A DNA stretch of 23,889 nucleotides from Seminavis robusta (lineage: Eukaryota; Bacillariophyta; Bacillariophyceae; Naviculales; Naviculaceae), in contig CAICTM010001717.1 of the NCBI GenBank assembly GCA_903772945.1, positions 1-23,889 of the forward strand, read 5' to 3'. The notes under the pieces are model-generated. The model was not told the origin of the DNA, did no database searches, and saw only the letters and a program-made list of their open reading frames with translations. Position numbers and translations under genes: made by a program. Numbering within the stretch: the stretch's first letter is position 1; every line of letters starts with the position of its first letter. Positions 8,611 through 18,225 of this stretch are shown here, piece by piece.

Positions 8611-10360
8611 ATGGGATGTTTCGCCTGTGGCAAAAGGGATGCCACCTACATTGAAGAATTCCCGCCGACTACGGAAAGCCCAAAGAGATTTTGCACGGGA
8701 TGTGCGGATGTATGTTGCCTTTCTGCTGCTTTATCTATCTGTTGGTTCAGCTGCCTCCTCGGGTACCCTATTGTCACGTATCCTAACTCAACTTGTCCGC
8801 TTCATTTTTGAACCTGAATACAGAGAGACCGTTGCGTGCCCACGAGACGGTGCAAGTTCATTGACCAAGAGGGAGTCCAGTGTAGAGGTTGGTACACAAG
8901 CGGCGGATACTGCAAAAAGCATGGAGGAACTACAAGAGGGGATTGTCCCGATTGTGGCAAGAGAGGCTCGTTCACCAAGCATGCCTTTTCCCTAGACGGT
9001 TTGGACCCAGCGGTCAAGCTTTGCGGAGACGACAGCCGTAACATTCCGGGAATGGCCAGCGATGAGCCCTTTGTTGTGGTTGATGCACCCGAAGTTCAAA
9101 GCTCTTGGAAACGATACCTGACGGTTCAGTGTTTGTGCAACCAGCAGATGAATGAAGAGGTCTGGAAAAAGCTTCAAAACACGTTCATGGCACACTATCT
9201 GCCCAGGTACACGGAATGTGTCGTCAAGAATGGGGAGCTCTTGTTTGCGGATCAGGTCAAGACGGAAGATCAAGTTGAGAAACGCCTGCAGGAGATCTTT
9301 GACATGAACAAGAAGAGTTTTGAACTGCGTGAAAATCGAATGCTGGCCGTTCTTTACTGGTGTCCAAACAAGGAGGATGCGACAAAACCCGTGCTGGCTG
9401 GTTTCTGGTTTCTCCGAGCATACCCAGATGACCTCGAGGGTTTCCTTCTGGTTCTGGACAGTACGGTCGACGAAAGGAGCTTGGAAGCTGTCCTTCAGCG
9501 AAGCAGTGTCTTTCGGTTTGCAGAGACACCCACCAAAGAGGAAAAGTTGGCTGGCCGGACTCGAGGCCATGCGTAGCGCCTTGATATCCAGCAGTGGAAT
9601 CAACAGCGATGCCGCAGGAGCTGGCAACGGCACAGAAGTTGGCTTTTCGTTCATGGTTTGTACCCAAAGAGCCTTTCTCAAGAGCGACGAGATTGCGTAC
9701 TTGCGTGACCTAGAACCAGCACTTCCTTTGAACTTTGTGGAAAAGGTCATGCAAAGATCCCTCGGAGTGAGTAAATGCACGTTGGCATATGTGGCTTGCA
9801 CTCGTGGCTTTGTTTATGGTGGTCCCTGCTAACCCATATGCCTGTGATCCTTATTTCCTGCAATGGGCGAGCAGATCATACCTCGAGAACGAAGGAACTT
9901 GCTGGTACTGTTTGCAATGCGCAGGGCTAACTACGAACGAGAACGTCGAAATCTTGAGCAAGCTTCCACATTGTTTGATGCAAGCGAAACGGCGTTTCAG
10001 GAGGGCGATGGCGTGGTTCTGGACGCCCCTGCCATGTTTCCCACCGAAAACTTTAAAAAGGGCGACGACAAGGAACATCACGGTGATTGGGTCTTTCTGC
10101 TTTTTGGGTACCAAGGCATGAAGAAACGCAGCCACAAGAAAAAGAAACACAGCCAAGCAGCCGAGGACGAGACACAAGCGGGTGCAAACACGGAGGGTCA
10201 TTGGATATTTGACGACGACAGTATTGACGACTTTACTGGTATCCTATTAGAAGCCCCCCGAGACATCGAAGTACCTGTGGAAGCAGCTAACAGTTCCAAA
10301 CACGAGGCAGGCTTGTACGCACAGGCAGCACACGACATTCAGCGCCGCCAAAGCCTTTGA
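8611..10360 (+). CDS. Cys/His-rich zinc-cluster protein, multi-exon, frame interrupted
   Basis: Exon 1 is 8611-8709 from the ATG. A 114-nt intron 8710-8823 has donor GTATGT, branch CTAAC and acceptor TACAG. The next exon starts at 8824, and intron 9767-9874 has donor GTGAGT, branch CTAAC and acceptor GAG/CAG. Both introns keep frame. The N-terminus carries successive Cys clusters: CFACGKRDATY...RFCTGCAD, then CKF-x6-C-x7-C-x2-H (RRC to CKKHGG), then CPDCGKRGSF...LCGDD. CGKR(D/G) recurs, so these look like related zinc knuckles, loosely like the EsV-1-7 Cys motifs of stramenopiles (tentative). A mixed alpha/beta region follows, then a Lys/His-rich segment and an acidic tail. The frame shifts once near 9546-9570: frame 1 reads to TAG at 9574-9576, while coding-like sequence continues in frame 2 (LEAMRSALISS). 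A 46-nt intron 9546-9591 would restore it, otherwise a one-base indel. The 3' end is TGA at 10358-10360, or 10508 if a 58-nt intron is used. Confidence 0.6.
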
Positions 10361-10876
10361 GCACTTAAGCACGGAAGACCAGAGGCAGACTTTTGCTTTG
10401 TCGACATTCAGCAACTCTTTACCTACCGTATCGCGTATAGGTACAGCAGCCAGTTTCAACATGTGCGTCATACCGGCAGACTGCTGGTTGCCAGCAATAA
10501 TCTATTGAGACACCTGGAAATTGTACAGCGCTCGGCTAAACGTTTTTCTACTCGCTGTCTATCACTTTCGGCAGCTCTTTCTGCATGCTGTCCCGATGCG
10601 GTGCTGCAAACGGCACCAAACCCATCCTCGAGGCCCGTTTCTAGCTTGATTGCATGCGTGTATACTATTGTTCCTACCAACTAGCGTTCCGCCCTACCTG
10701 AATCGAATCCCCCGTTATTGCTACGTTTCATTTTCTATGATTCAATGTCTAGGAATTCGTCTGGTTGAATATGTGAATCCGGGGTCTACCCCAGCGCCAA
10801 CAACAACGATGGAAACATAAATCCTCAATACGCAATGGCTCATGCAATCACAAAGCAGCACTTTTTGGCGATTGAA
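10361..10876. other. Interval after the zinc-cluster gene
   Basis: Two frames remain open after 10360. Frame 3 runs to a TGA at 10506-10508 and has coding-like sequence (STEDQRQTFALSTFS). Frame 2 stays open after the in-frame TGA to about 10684. Either may represent the true C-terminus of the upstream gene. From about 10685 to 10876 I see nothing except 3' flanking sequence of the convergent PRA1 gene. Confidence 0.4.
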
Positions 10877-11898
10877 TCATCCAAACGAACTGAGAATGGA
10901 GACCACCAGCGGCATCATGAAATCCCATTCATAAAATGTGCTGCTTTGGACACTGCCGGTTGGTTCCTTTTCCCAGTTGGTGGGATCTCGAAGCGACGCA
11001 TGCACGAGAATCACAGTGGTTGCAGTCCATACAATCCACCAAAAGACGCGCTGTAGAAGGTAGAATAGAACAAAGCAGGAAACCAAAACCGCGACCACGA
11101 CTTTGGCAGATGCAACACCACGAAGAGAAAAAGTGAAATGATGGGGTGAGTGCAAACAACCGCTAACTATTAGGAATCCAGCCAACCATTCATTCCTTCA
11201 GGAGCTCACCTCCTCGTTTCAACTTTTGTTCGTCATGCTTGTTGCATTGGATGACTGGCCACCAAAGAATGGCAAGAGAACCCACCCCCAAAATGGCAGA
11301 GGGACTTATAAGGAGTGCCGAGAGGACAAAGTAGACGGTCAAGCGGAAATAGTTGACATAGAAAATGGCAAAGTTGGTTTGGATTCGAGGAACGAGCAAC
11401 GCAGGGGAGCAAAGCCAGTTGCAGTTGCAGTTGCTCCTCCCGTCGCTTTCAGAGCCGGACCCCACGCAGCCACAGAAAACGTTCCAAGGGCGCAGATAGT
11501 CCGAACTCATAAAGTGGGGTTTCTGATTCGATTCATCCGTACTATATGTAGTATCCACTGTATCATCTGTAGTAAGTGTAAGTGTACCGGAAGTGTTGGC
11601 TTGACCTTCTTCCTCGTCATTGTTGGTGATTATAGCTAGATCGTCCTGATCCGCCAAGAGCGGGACACTGCGCGGTCAATGCAGCCCAGTACGCATAGTC
11701 GGTACCAGACGTGGACACAAACACGGTTGAGTGAGATTTTGGTGTTCAAGTACTACGGTACCGGTAGCTAGCTAGCTAGCTAGTTCCGTACCGCTGCCTT
11801 TCCATGAAGCCCCACCGTGTGAAATGAAAGGCGTCCGCTTACCCACTAGGACCATTGGGATCGGACGACTCTTTGTTGAGGGCTTCGAGGTCGGTCAT
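10877..11898 (-). CDS. PRA1 (prenylated Rab acceptor) family membrane protein, 3 exons
   Basis: I assembled exons 11898-11843, 11667-11210 and 11100-10877 (245 residues). Intron 1 (11842-11668) has donor GTAAGC and acceptor GCGCAG. Intron 2 (11209-11101) has donor GTGAGC, a pyrimidine tract, and an AAAG acceptor that is the first AG after the tract. All joints keep frame. PRA1 proteins are ER/Golgi/endosome membrane proteins that bind prenylated Rab GTPases and act in vesicle trafficking. Family marks seen are DYLRPWNVF (75-83), the conserved RIQTNFAIFYVNYF (113-126), two hydrophobic blocks (127-159 and 171-204, each probably a helical pair), and the C-terminal VHASLRDP (204-211), comparable to the usual HA-x-R motif. 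The N-terminal 70 residues are acidic, Thr-rich and probably disordered. A short Cys/Ser-rich insert (84-106) lies between the RPW and RIQTN motifs. Confidence 0.8.
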
Positions 11899-12271
11899 GG
11901 TGGTACGATACTAGTGATCTTTGGATTGATTTCAACAATCATTCTTTGTGAGAAGAGCACAAGCTAGTGACAGATACTTTAGCCTGCAGAGCGTCGGAGA
12001 CAGGAGGAAGTCTTCTTCGTTCCTAATTTTGATGCACTGCCAAGACAGCTTTAGAATGGAGGTAGATGCGGTAAATCAAATTCTTCATTCGAGGATTTTC
12101 CCACCTGTTTTCTAACTAACCAATAACTGTATCCCTATCTTTACCAATACTACCGGGCGGGTACGTGTCTTGCTGCGTGCGTGCAGCTTCGGGCACCTCG
12201 TGGAAGGTTCTCGTGAAACCCCAGACAAACACAATTGAGAAAGGCACTACTAGTATTAATAATCAGATTGA
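11899..12271. other. Intergenic, 5' flank of PRA1 and 3' flank of CRAL-TRIO gene
   Basis: No ORF with coding character and no recognisable element. It presumably carries the PRA1 promoter and the 3' UTR of the gene ending at 12272. No TATA-like or poly(A) signal stands out. Confidence 0.5.
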
Positions 12272-13306
12272 TCATTCATCGTCTAATTTGAAAGTCTTCT
12301 CACTCTCCATTCGAATCCATAGTGACTTGTACCAATTGTTCAAAACCCTCTGTGTGGCAGCTTCTGGTGTTGGCACCATGTAGAACTTGTCCAGTCGACC
12401 AGCCTCAGATTTGCACCCAAACTGCCACCTGTCACCAACATCTTTGGATAATAATTTCTTGGCCATAGAGCAGAATATATTGGTCATGCTGGAAGTGTGA
12501 TAAAACTTGGTAATCAAGTTGGAAGGAAAAGCATCATGAGAAGCATGGCCGATCTTCTTCACAATTTCAACCTTGTTCATTGACATTTGCCATCCTTGAC
12601 ACTCAAAAATATGAATATTACCCAATCGAACACTTTCAAAACTGGGGAATGTGGCATAGCACATGTAGTGCACAGCGCGGCACAATTCATCTCCTGATCT
12701 GGGATTCCTCATGACTTTGATGGTGGGATTGGCCGCATCCATCACCAAGGTACATTTGCCACTGTGCGGATCAAAATCATAGGACATGAAATAATTGGGC
12801 AAGAGTTCAGTCATTCTTTGAAGGGAGCGTTTGCCCTCTTCATACGTCAGTGCAATATTGTACTCTTGTCGCACTTCCTGCATTTTGTAGGCTCTATCAA
12901 CAGCCCATTCAAGGCTACCCTTACCACTAATAGCCAAATTGACATACATAAAGTCAGAGAGATCATCCAAGTCTGGTAGATTTTCTATGGCATCCTTAAT
13001 CTCAATGGCCCATTCTTTCTCTTGCTCCGATATTTTAAAGAGGCTAGGATCAATGGGTGGTTGTTCTATGCCCTCGGTTTTCTTTTTCTTACCCGAACAT
13101 GTTCTACCTTTGTCACCATCATTGTCATTGGTTATCTTACAATTGCTCTGATCATCAGAGGCATGGCTGTTGTTGCCTGGAGGATCCACTGGATTGGGTT
13201 GCACTCGCTGCTCTTGCAATCCCCAATCGAGATCGATTGCAAGGTTTCCATTTCCATTGTCGTTGTCGTTGTTGTTGTTGTTGTTGTTGTTGTTGGCTGA
13301 CTGCAT
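12272..13306 (-). CDS. CRAL-TRIO (Sec14-like) domain protein
   Basis: A 344-residue protein from the ATG at 13306, in a single exon. Residues 5-20 are an Asn/Asp run encoded by a GTT/GTC repeat. A Lys-rich stretch (73-77) and the linker up to residue 90 look disordered. The helical N-terminal part (91-170) resembles the CRAL-TRIO N-terminal lobe. From about 175 the pattern fits a Sec14-type lipid-binding fold: strand KCTLVMD, the block SVRLGNIHIFECQGWQMS (225-242), then the diagnostic segment AFPSNLITKFYHTSSMTNIFCSM...LLSKDVGDRWQFG (259-297), equivalent to the 'yP-ri--i-i-n-p-if---w--v-pfl---t--Ki' run of the family. Such proteins bind or exchange phosphoinositides or other hydrophobic ligands at membranes. 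Assignment rests on pattern, not alignment; the ligand is unknown. No signal peptide, so it is probably cytosolic. Confidence 0.65.
   Translation of the reverse strand: MQSANNNNNNNNNDNDNGNGNLAIDLDWGLQEQRVQPNPVDPPGNNSHASDDQSNCKITNDNDGDKGRTCSGKKKKTEGIEQPPIDPSLFKISEQEKEWAIEIKDAIENLPDLDDLSDFMYVNLAISGKGSLEWAVDRAYKMQEVRQEYNIALTYEEGKRSLQRMTELLPNYFMSYDFDPHSGKCTLVMDAANPTIKVMRNPRSGDELCRAVHYMCYATFPSFESVRLGNIHIFECQGWQMSMNKVEIVKKIGHASHDAFPSNLITKFYHTSSMTNIFCSMAKKLLSKDVGDRWQFGCKSEAGRLDKFYMVPTPEAATQRVLNNWYKSLWIRMESEKTFKLDDE
13258..13294. repeat. GTT/GTC trinucleotide run encoding poly-Asn/Asp
   Basis: A microsatellite of GTT units with GTC interruptions in the 5' end of the CRAL-TRIO gene, read on the minus strand as an Asn run with Asp. 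Length polymorphism is likely. Confidence 0.9.
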
Positions 13307-14147
13307 GATACTAGCTAGCTAGCAGTACCTGGTACCAGGCAATAGTCAGGGGAGGGGGTATTTCTTGGTTGGCAAAGCGAAAGGATTTGATTTTGTGGGG
13401 AGCTCTTTTCGCTTGGTTGTTGGTGAAGTCTGACCGGTAAGCAGGTCCTGAAAATTTTTAATGTTGTACCACTAAAATGATGAGCGACGAGCACCCTTGA
13501 TGGTTGAACGGTCAGGTCGGTGAAGAAGGGTAACGTTTACTCTTCGGATGTTCAGGAAAGCGTGACTTATATCCGACTAGCTACCAAATCAGTAGTTAGT
13601 CTAGTGGAGAAAGGCAGGAGGGAAAGATGATGACCCATCATCCGTAGAACACTTTTAATTAATTAATGAACTCTTTTATCACCACCACTGCTCCATGAGC
13701 AATAACTCACATCATCAGAAGTATTTTGAGTGGCTTTCTTAGTAGCACAGCTGTACCGGTATCACGTTGGTGCAGAAAGTCGGCTCTTGGAAGGACGGAG
13801 GGTCTTCGTTCGCAGCGGTACTCGTACGCCAGAACCGCCTCTTGCGCCTCGCCTCCACTCCAAACTACATGTACCAGGTACTCTGGCTACTAGCTAGCTC
13901 TACCTAGACTACCGTTAGCTCGTAGTCTAGCGTCTAGCGAGCCAGAGCTATCTACTACAGTAGTAAGGTACGGTGCCACCAGCCACCAGCATAGGGAGCG
14001 CTCCTATCCTTCGCACCCCACTGTGGGGAAGAGGAAAAGAGACCTTGTGCAGCACCGACGCATACCAGTACTAGCATAAGTTCCAGATATCATTCAATAC
14101 TCTCCTCGCATTGCCTTAGATCTAGTTCATTGGACGTCGAGTTTTGG
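13307..14147. other. Gene-free interval with nested inverted repeats
   Basis: No ORF with coding character. It contains a CTAG run (13311-13323), a TTAATTAATTAA tract near 13657, and a nested inverted repeat at 13881-13947. It should include the promoter of the minus-strand CRAL-TRIO gene and the 3' UTR of the GH99-like gene. Confidence 0.55.
13881..13947. repeat. Nested inverted repeat (two stems)
   Basis: Inner arms CTAGACTAC (13904-13912) and GTAGTCTAG (13922-13930) pair perfectly over 9 bp around a 9-nt loop. Outer arms CTCTGGCT (13881-13888) and AGCCAGAG (13940-13947) pair perfectly over 8 bp. No ORF overlaps. Confidence 0.75.
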
Positions 14148-17039
14148 CTAGTTCTCGCACCAGTCGAGTGGATCTGGTGCAGCACCGGGAGATGAAGCTT
14201 CCACGGGGGTAGGAGTTGGAGCTGCTGAAGGTTGGGGGCTGGCAGTGGGAACGCCGGTTTCCCGCAAACCAAATTTCACAGTCAGGATATCAAGATACGT
14301 TTCTCCGTATGCTTCGTACACCAAGCCCCCGGTTAAGCTGTCGGGGAAAGAAGCAGCGCTTCCATAAACGGGATACACTTGGGTGTCGTCCAAAAAGTTG
14401 TTGAAGGAGTTGATCAGCAGCAAGTCCTCTAGTTCGGAATCCAATAAATGCTGGGCTGTCTCCAAAGAATATGCAAACAAGCTTCCCTCTTGCCCTGGTT
14501 CCTCAGCTAGTACTCGTGACAACGGAGTGGTTGCTTCCCCCGAAGCCCTATCGTTGTAACCTGGTAGCACCGTAGGTAGGAAGGAGCATCCTTCATTCCA
14601 GGCTGCAATGCGCCACTGTCTCTGCTGTTCGTAGTAAGCGTCCAACGTCGATTGTCGAGCCTCAAAATACTCGTCACCGTGATCTGCTGTCGTCGTATCA
14701 TTCCACGAATCCATCATGTTGCCGTAGACGTTGATGTTTGCGATTCCATCCAGCCAAGAGAATGGCTCAAACGTATGAGTCTCGAGTGGAGCATCGCTCC
14801 AAGCAATGTCATCTCCCACAAGCAAGAGCTCCAGACTGAACTGATCAGACGCCACGGTTCGAATCGTCGTCACTAGCGAAGCCAGGACACCCGGTGACGA
14901 TTTCAACTCATGGGTGAGCCCCAACATGACTACTGGTTTCCCGCTGGACGAGTGGTAATATGTACCTTCATCGGTCAGATAGTGCTCGCAAAGGTATTCA
15001 ACATCACTGACAATCCATGGAGAAATGGCCAAGACATTGTGCTGTGGTTGTTGTTTGAAGCCCACAGGAGTACCGTCAATTGTAATTGTAGGCAAACGCG
15101 AACTCACGTGATAGTAGAGTATGAGTTTGTGATTGGTACTCTTCACCAAGTTGTGATTGAAAACCTCCATGAACTGTTGATTGGTGGAATGATCACGATG
15201 AAACCAAGGCATGACCCAAGCCGGAATATTGGATCTCCAAGAAAGCCAGAAATCATCACTGATCTTCTCTTCGTTGGTCATGGCATCCATTGCCTCTTGA
15301 TGTAGTGGGGCCTGATTGAGACGGGCCCTCAGTCCCTGTTCATAGTTGCTGGGGAAGTAATACATGGCTGCAAGGGTGGGAATCGCATAGGGACGTCCAG
15401 TAAAATGGATTGGAAGCGATGTGGCTTTTTGGGACGGTGCCTTGGAAGCACCGATAGACTCCTGGCCAAAAATGTTGTCGGCATTGGATGCAGCAGCCGT
15501 GTAGTTGGCTAAAATATCCAGATACAGGGTGCCATAGCCTTGGTACTCCAAACCCTGCGTTAAATGAGCGGGCTCCTTGGCTGCCTTTCCATCGCAGGGT
15601 TCTATTTGCGTGTCCTCGTGCCACTCATTAAACGAGTTCACAAGGAGCAGGTTGTCAGCTCCTCGATCAACGAGATTGATGGCATGCCCGAGCTGTTCAC
15701 GAAAGAGCGAGCCCTCTGGACTGTCAGCGGTAAGCCTTCGCGAGAGAGCTGGATGGTCGCGTTCAAATCTCACGGCACGATCGTTGTACCCTGGCGACAC
15801 TGCAGGGACAAAGGAGGTGTTGAACTCAAGGGCGTGTCTCTTCCAGTCACGAGCATTCTCAAAGTACAAAGCAACTCGTGACGAACCTGCGTACGGAGCT
15901 GGCCTCCCCATGTTACCATACAAATCATAGTTCGTGATTCCATCCATCAATGGTAGAATAGATTCTTCCTGAGATGGCGATGGTGCTTCTCCCCACATGT
16001 GATCTCCAATAATGTACAGCTCGTGGTTTGCCCCACAGCCCCGGCGAATTCGATCGATTACCTGCGGTACAGCACATTTGTCTTCCAGTAGCCGCGTCAA
16101 GTAAACCACCACCACCGGTTTCCCCCCGATTTTATAGTAATTGGGATGGTCCACATAGAATCGACAGATGTGCTCAAAATCGTCAAAGATTCGTTGAAAC
16201 GGATCGCTTGTGGGAGGTGCATTGTCATTGTCATTGTCATTGTTTCTGCTATTAATTTCGTTGAACCAAGCCATGGTTTCGTAGAGGATGGCAAGCTTGT
16301 GATTGTAATAGTCTGGTGCCGTTTGTGCCTGTCGTTCCAGTTCGGGTAGAATGACTTGCCGTAAAGTGGCATCTTCGGGACTGCTTTGTCCCCACCAAGA
16401 AGTGACCCACACTTTAATGTTGGCTTGTCGACTCCAAGCTAGATGTTGACGAATGACAGTGGGCTGTGTGTCATCGTATTCCCCTAGTCGTACTTCCTGG
16501 CGCGGTTGCAGTTCCCGGCGGAGATACCCGTCCTTGGCATCTTCAAAATGACGCTTGTGCCATGGATAGTAGTAGGCGCCTACCGTGATTTTGGCATTGC
16601 TGCTAGTGCTTTCATCGTCACCAGTGTTGGCGATTGGAGTATCGGTAGGTGTATCTGTCGGTTCATTATTAGGTTGTGAGGTTGGTTCTGACGTGGGAGC
16701 ACCTGTGACTTGTCTGCTTGGTTTTGGGGTTGGTGTGTTTGTAGGCACTGTGGTTGGTTTTCGGGTGGGAGTTGGCCGTGGAACCCAAATCGAGATACTA
16801 ATCCCGCTGTTGGAATTTGGTTGCGGAGTTCTATTGCTTGTGGGTTGTGGTGTGGCTGGGGCTCTGGTTGGACTTGTCGTAGGCGGTTGGTTTGGGTTGT
16901 CCGTTGGCTGAGGCGGAAGAGTGACGGTGATTTGGCCGGAAGCTTTGATGAAAAGCCCCAGCAAAACAGAGCTCATTGCAAACCATATAAGAAGACATCT
17001 TTGGGAAGTAAGCGGTTGGACACGAGACCAAGTAGGCAT
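14148..17039 (-). CDS. Type II membrane protein with two tandem GH99-like glycosidase domains, second degenerate
   Basis: The ATG at 17039 gives 963 residues; a TTG six codons upstream is not a likely start. Residues 15-32 are a hydrophobic signal anchor, followed by a Pro/Thr-rich stalk (40-137), as in Golgi type II enzymes. Domain 1 (152-510) begins VGAYYYPWH and contains LGEYDDTQPTVI, WVTSWWG, GKPVVVVYLTR, NYDLYGNMG, PGYNDRA and NSFNEWHEDTQIEP (468-481). This order is typical of GH99 and related families (endo-alpha-mannosidase/mannanase); the EWHE glutamates E472 and E475 match the two catalytic residues known in GH99. Domain 2 (552-920) repeats the same order (MYYFPS, GKPVVMLGLTH, NVYGNMMD, PGYNDRA, NSFNNFLDDTQVYP), but the glutamates are replaced by N881 and D884, so it is probably inactive. 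A short Pro/Thr tail ends the protein. The likely role is glycan trimming in the secretory pathway or at the cell surface; the substrate is unknown. Confidence 0.85.
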   Translation of the reverse strand: MPTWSRVQPLTSQRCLLIWFAMSSVLLGLFIKASGQITVTLPPQPTDNPNQPPTTSPTRAPATPQPTSNRTPQPNSNSGISISIWVPRPTPTRKPTTVPTNTPTPKPSRQVTGAPTSEPTSQPNNEPTDTPTDTPIANTGDDESTSSNAKITVGAYYYPWHKRHFEDAKDGYLRRELQPRQEVRLGEYDDTQPTVIRQHLAWSRQANIKVWVTSWWGQSSPEDATLRQVILPELERQAQTAPDYYNHKLAILYETMAWFNEINSRNNDNDNDNAPPTSDPFQRIFDDFEHICRFYVDHPNYYKIGGKPVVVVYLTRLLEDKCAVPQVIDRIRRGCGANHELYIIGDHMWGEAPSPSQEESILPLMDGITNYDLYGNMGRPAPYAGSSRVALYFENARDWKRHALEFNTSFVPAVSPGYNDRAVRFERDHPALSRRLTADSPEGSLFREQLGHAINLVDRGADNLLLVNSFNEWHEDTQIEPCDGKAAKEPAHLTQGLEYQGYGTLYLDILANYTAAASNADNIFGQESIGASKAPSQKATSLPIHFTGRPYAIPTLAAMYYFPSNYEQGLRARLNQAPLHQEAMDAMTNEEKISDDFWLSWRSNIPAWVMPWFHRDHSTNQQFMEVFNHNLVKSTNHKLILYYHVSSRLPTITIDGTPVGFKQQPQHNVLAISPWIVSDVEYLCEHYLTDEGTYYHSSSGKPVVMLGLTHELKSSPGVLASLVTTIRTVASDQFSLELLLVGDDIAWSDAPLETHTFEPFSWLDGIANINVYGNMMDSWNDTTTADHGDEYFEARQSTLDAYYEQQRQWRIAAWNEGCSFLPTVLPGYNDRASGEATTPLSRVLAEEPGQEGSLFAYSLETAQHLLDSELEDLLLINSFNNFLDDTQVYPVYGSAASFPDSLTGGLVYEAYGETYLDILTVKFGLRETGVPTASPQPSAAPTPTPVEASSPGAAPDPLDWCEN
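16221..16245. repeat. Hexanucleotide repeat in GH99-like gene
   Basis: About four ATTGTC units on the plus strand, read on the minus strand as an Asn-Asp run (residues about 267-273) inside domain 1, in a loop between the ETMAWFNEI helix and the next helix. Confidence 0.85.
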
Positions 17040-18225
17040 TCTGTAGAACCAGACCAACTTCAGCGACGGCGATCAAGTTTGTGAAGATTGGAACCGTGTT
17101 GAAGCTTCCACGGCGAGATTGCGTTCGTGACTCGACAGCTCTGCTGTCAGGTTGTCGCCGAAACTTTGAAAGGGGGCCCAAACCTTGCAAAACTCAAGCA
17201 AAAGCACCTCCAGCTAGCTAGCTACCGGCAGCCAAGTCCCTCAGGTAGCTTGTTCTTGCAAGAGAGCAGCTATGAATGGTGCTGTTGTCTTCGGGAGCAG
17301 GTGGTTGTGTGCCGGTACAGTAGAGGATACTCACTGTATTCCGACCAAATCAGCCTTGCCGCTTTATTGAAATGCCAACAACCTTCTAGCTAGTAGAGCA
17401 AGCTGGTTGTAGCTAGTGGCATAGTCTGCGAAACTCTATGAAATGGATTATCTTGTGAAGAGCTTGCTGATGGATGACAAGGAGCCTCGGGGTATATCAA
17501 CAGAAGAAAGCGAGTTCAGTTGTTGCCTCTTCCTTGCTCTTCACCTTCGTCAACCAGCAACTCAGAGAATAATGAGGCCCACAGCACTTTCTCAAATTCC
17601 GCCTCATTTCCTAATCCCGGGTCCTTTCCGGGCTTGCGGGAAGCTAGCATCTGCACGTGACAACTTGAATGAAACATGTGATTGATCATTTATTTTGCAG
17701 TGGTATCACAGCTCTGTTGGTTGAATCCAGGGCCGCGACTGGAGCAGGACATGAGAAAAATCGGATGGTTTCCACTGTCACTCTGCTCGAGTGCGCTGTA
17801 TCTCGCCAGAGTCGAGTCTCTGAGGACTGGAGGTTGGGTGGGGCATCTAATAACAATATGAGAAAGAGATCCTTGGACGTTCTCCCGTCGAGCGACTGTC
17901 TCCCAAGGACTCTGGCTAGCTAGCTAGCTAGTAGAGCTAGAACTTGCTTAGCTAGCTACAACCAGTCTCTGGCTGCTCAAGTGCCATTTGTTCCAAGTTT
18001 GTTTGCTTTGCTTCCAGCACTCAGTCTTCTTGCATGGATTACGCATACATAGGTTGCATGCCTCGAGTTTCACAATCGAACATAGATTATTCGATTCCGA
18101 ATGGACGCCCTTTGATTGCTTTTACGGGCATGCCTGTAGCGCTTGAAGCGACATTTGCCACGATCTCTCGTTTCCGCTTATTCCCAGCGATATGGCCTGA
18201 TGACTGAACCGTTGTCATCTGACTT

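Noticed and set aside
8519..8995. 158-codon plus-strand ORF
   Set aside because: Runs through exon 1, the GTATGT...TACAG intron and the zinc-cluster exon in a different frame; the spliced frame is far more coherent.
8992..9801. 269-codon minus-strand ORF
   Set aside because: Opposite the well-supported spliced plus-strand gene with good introns and Cys motifs; no recognisable domain.
17443..17685. 80-codon plus-strand ORF starting MDYLVKSLL
   Set aside because: Only the first 25 residues look coding; the remainder is random-like and no splice partner was found.
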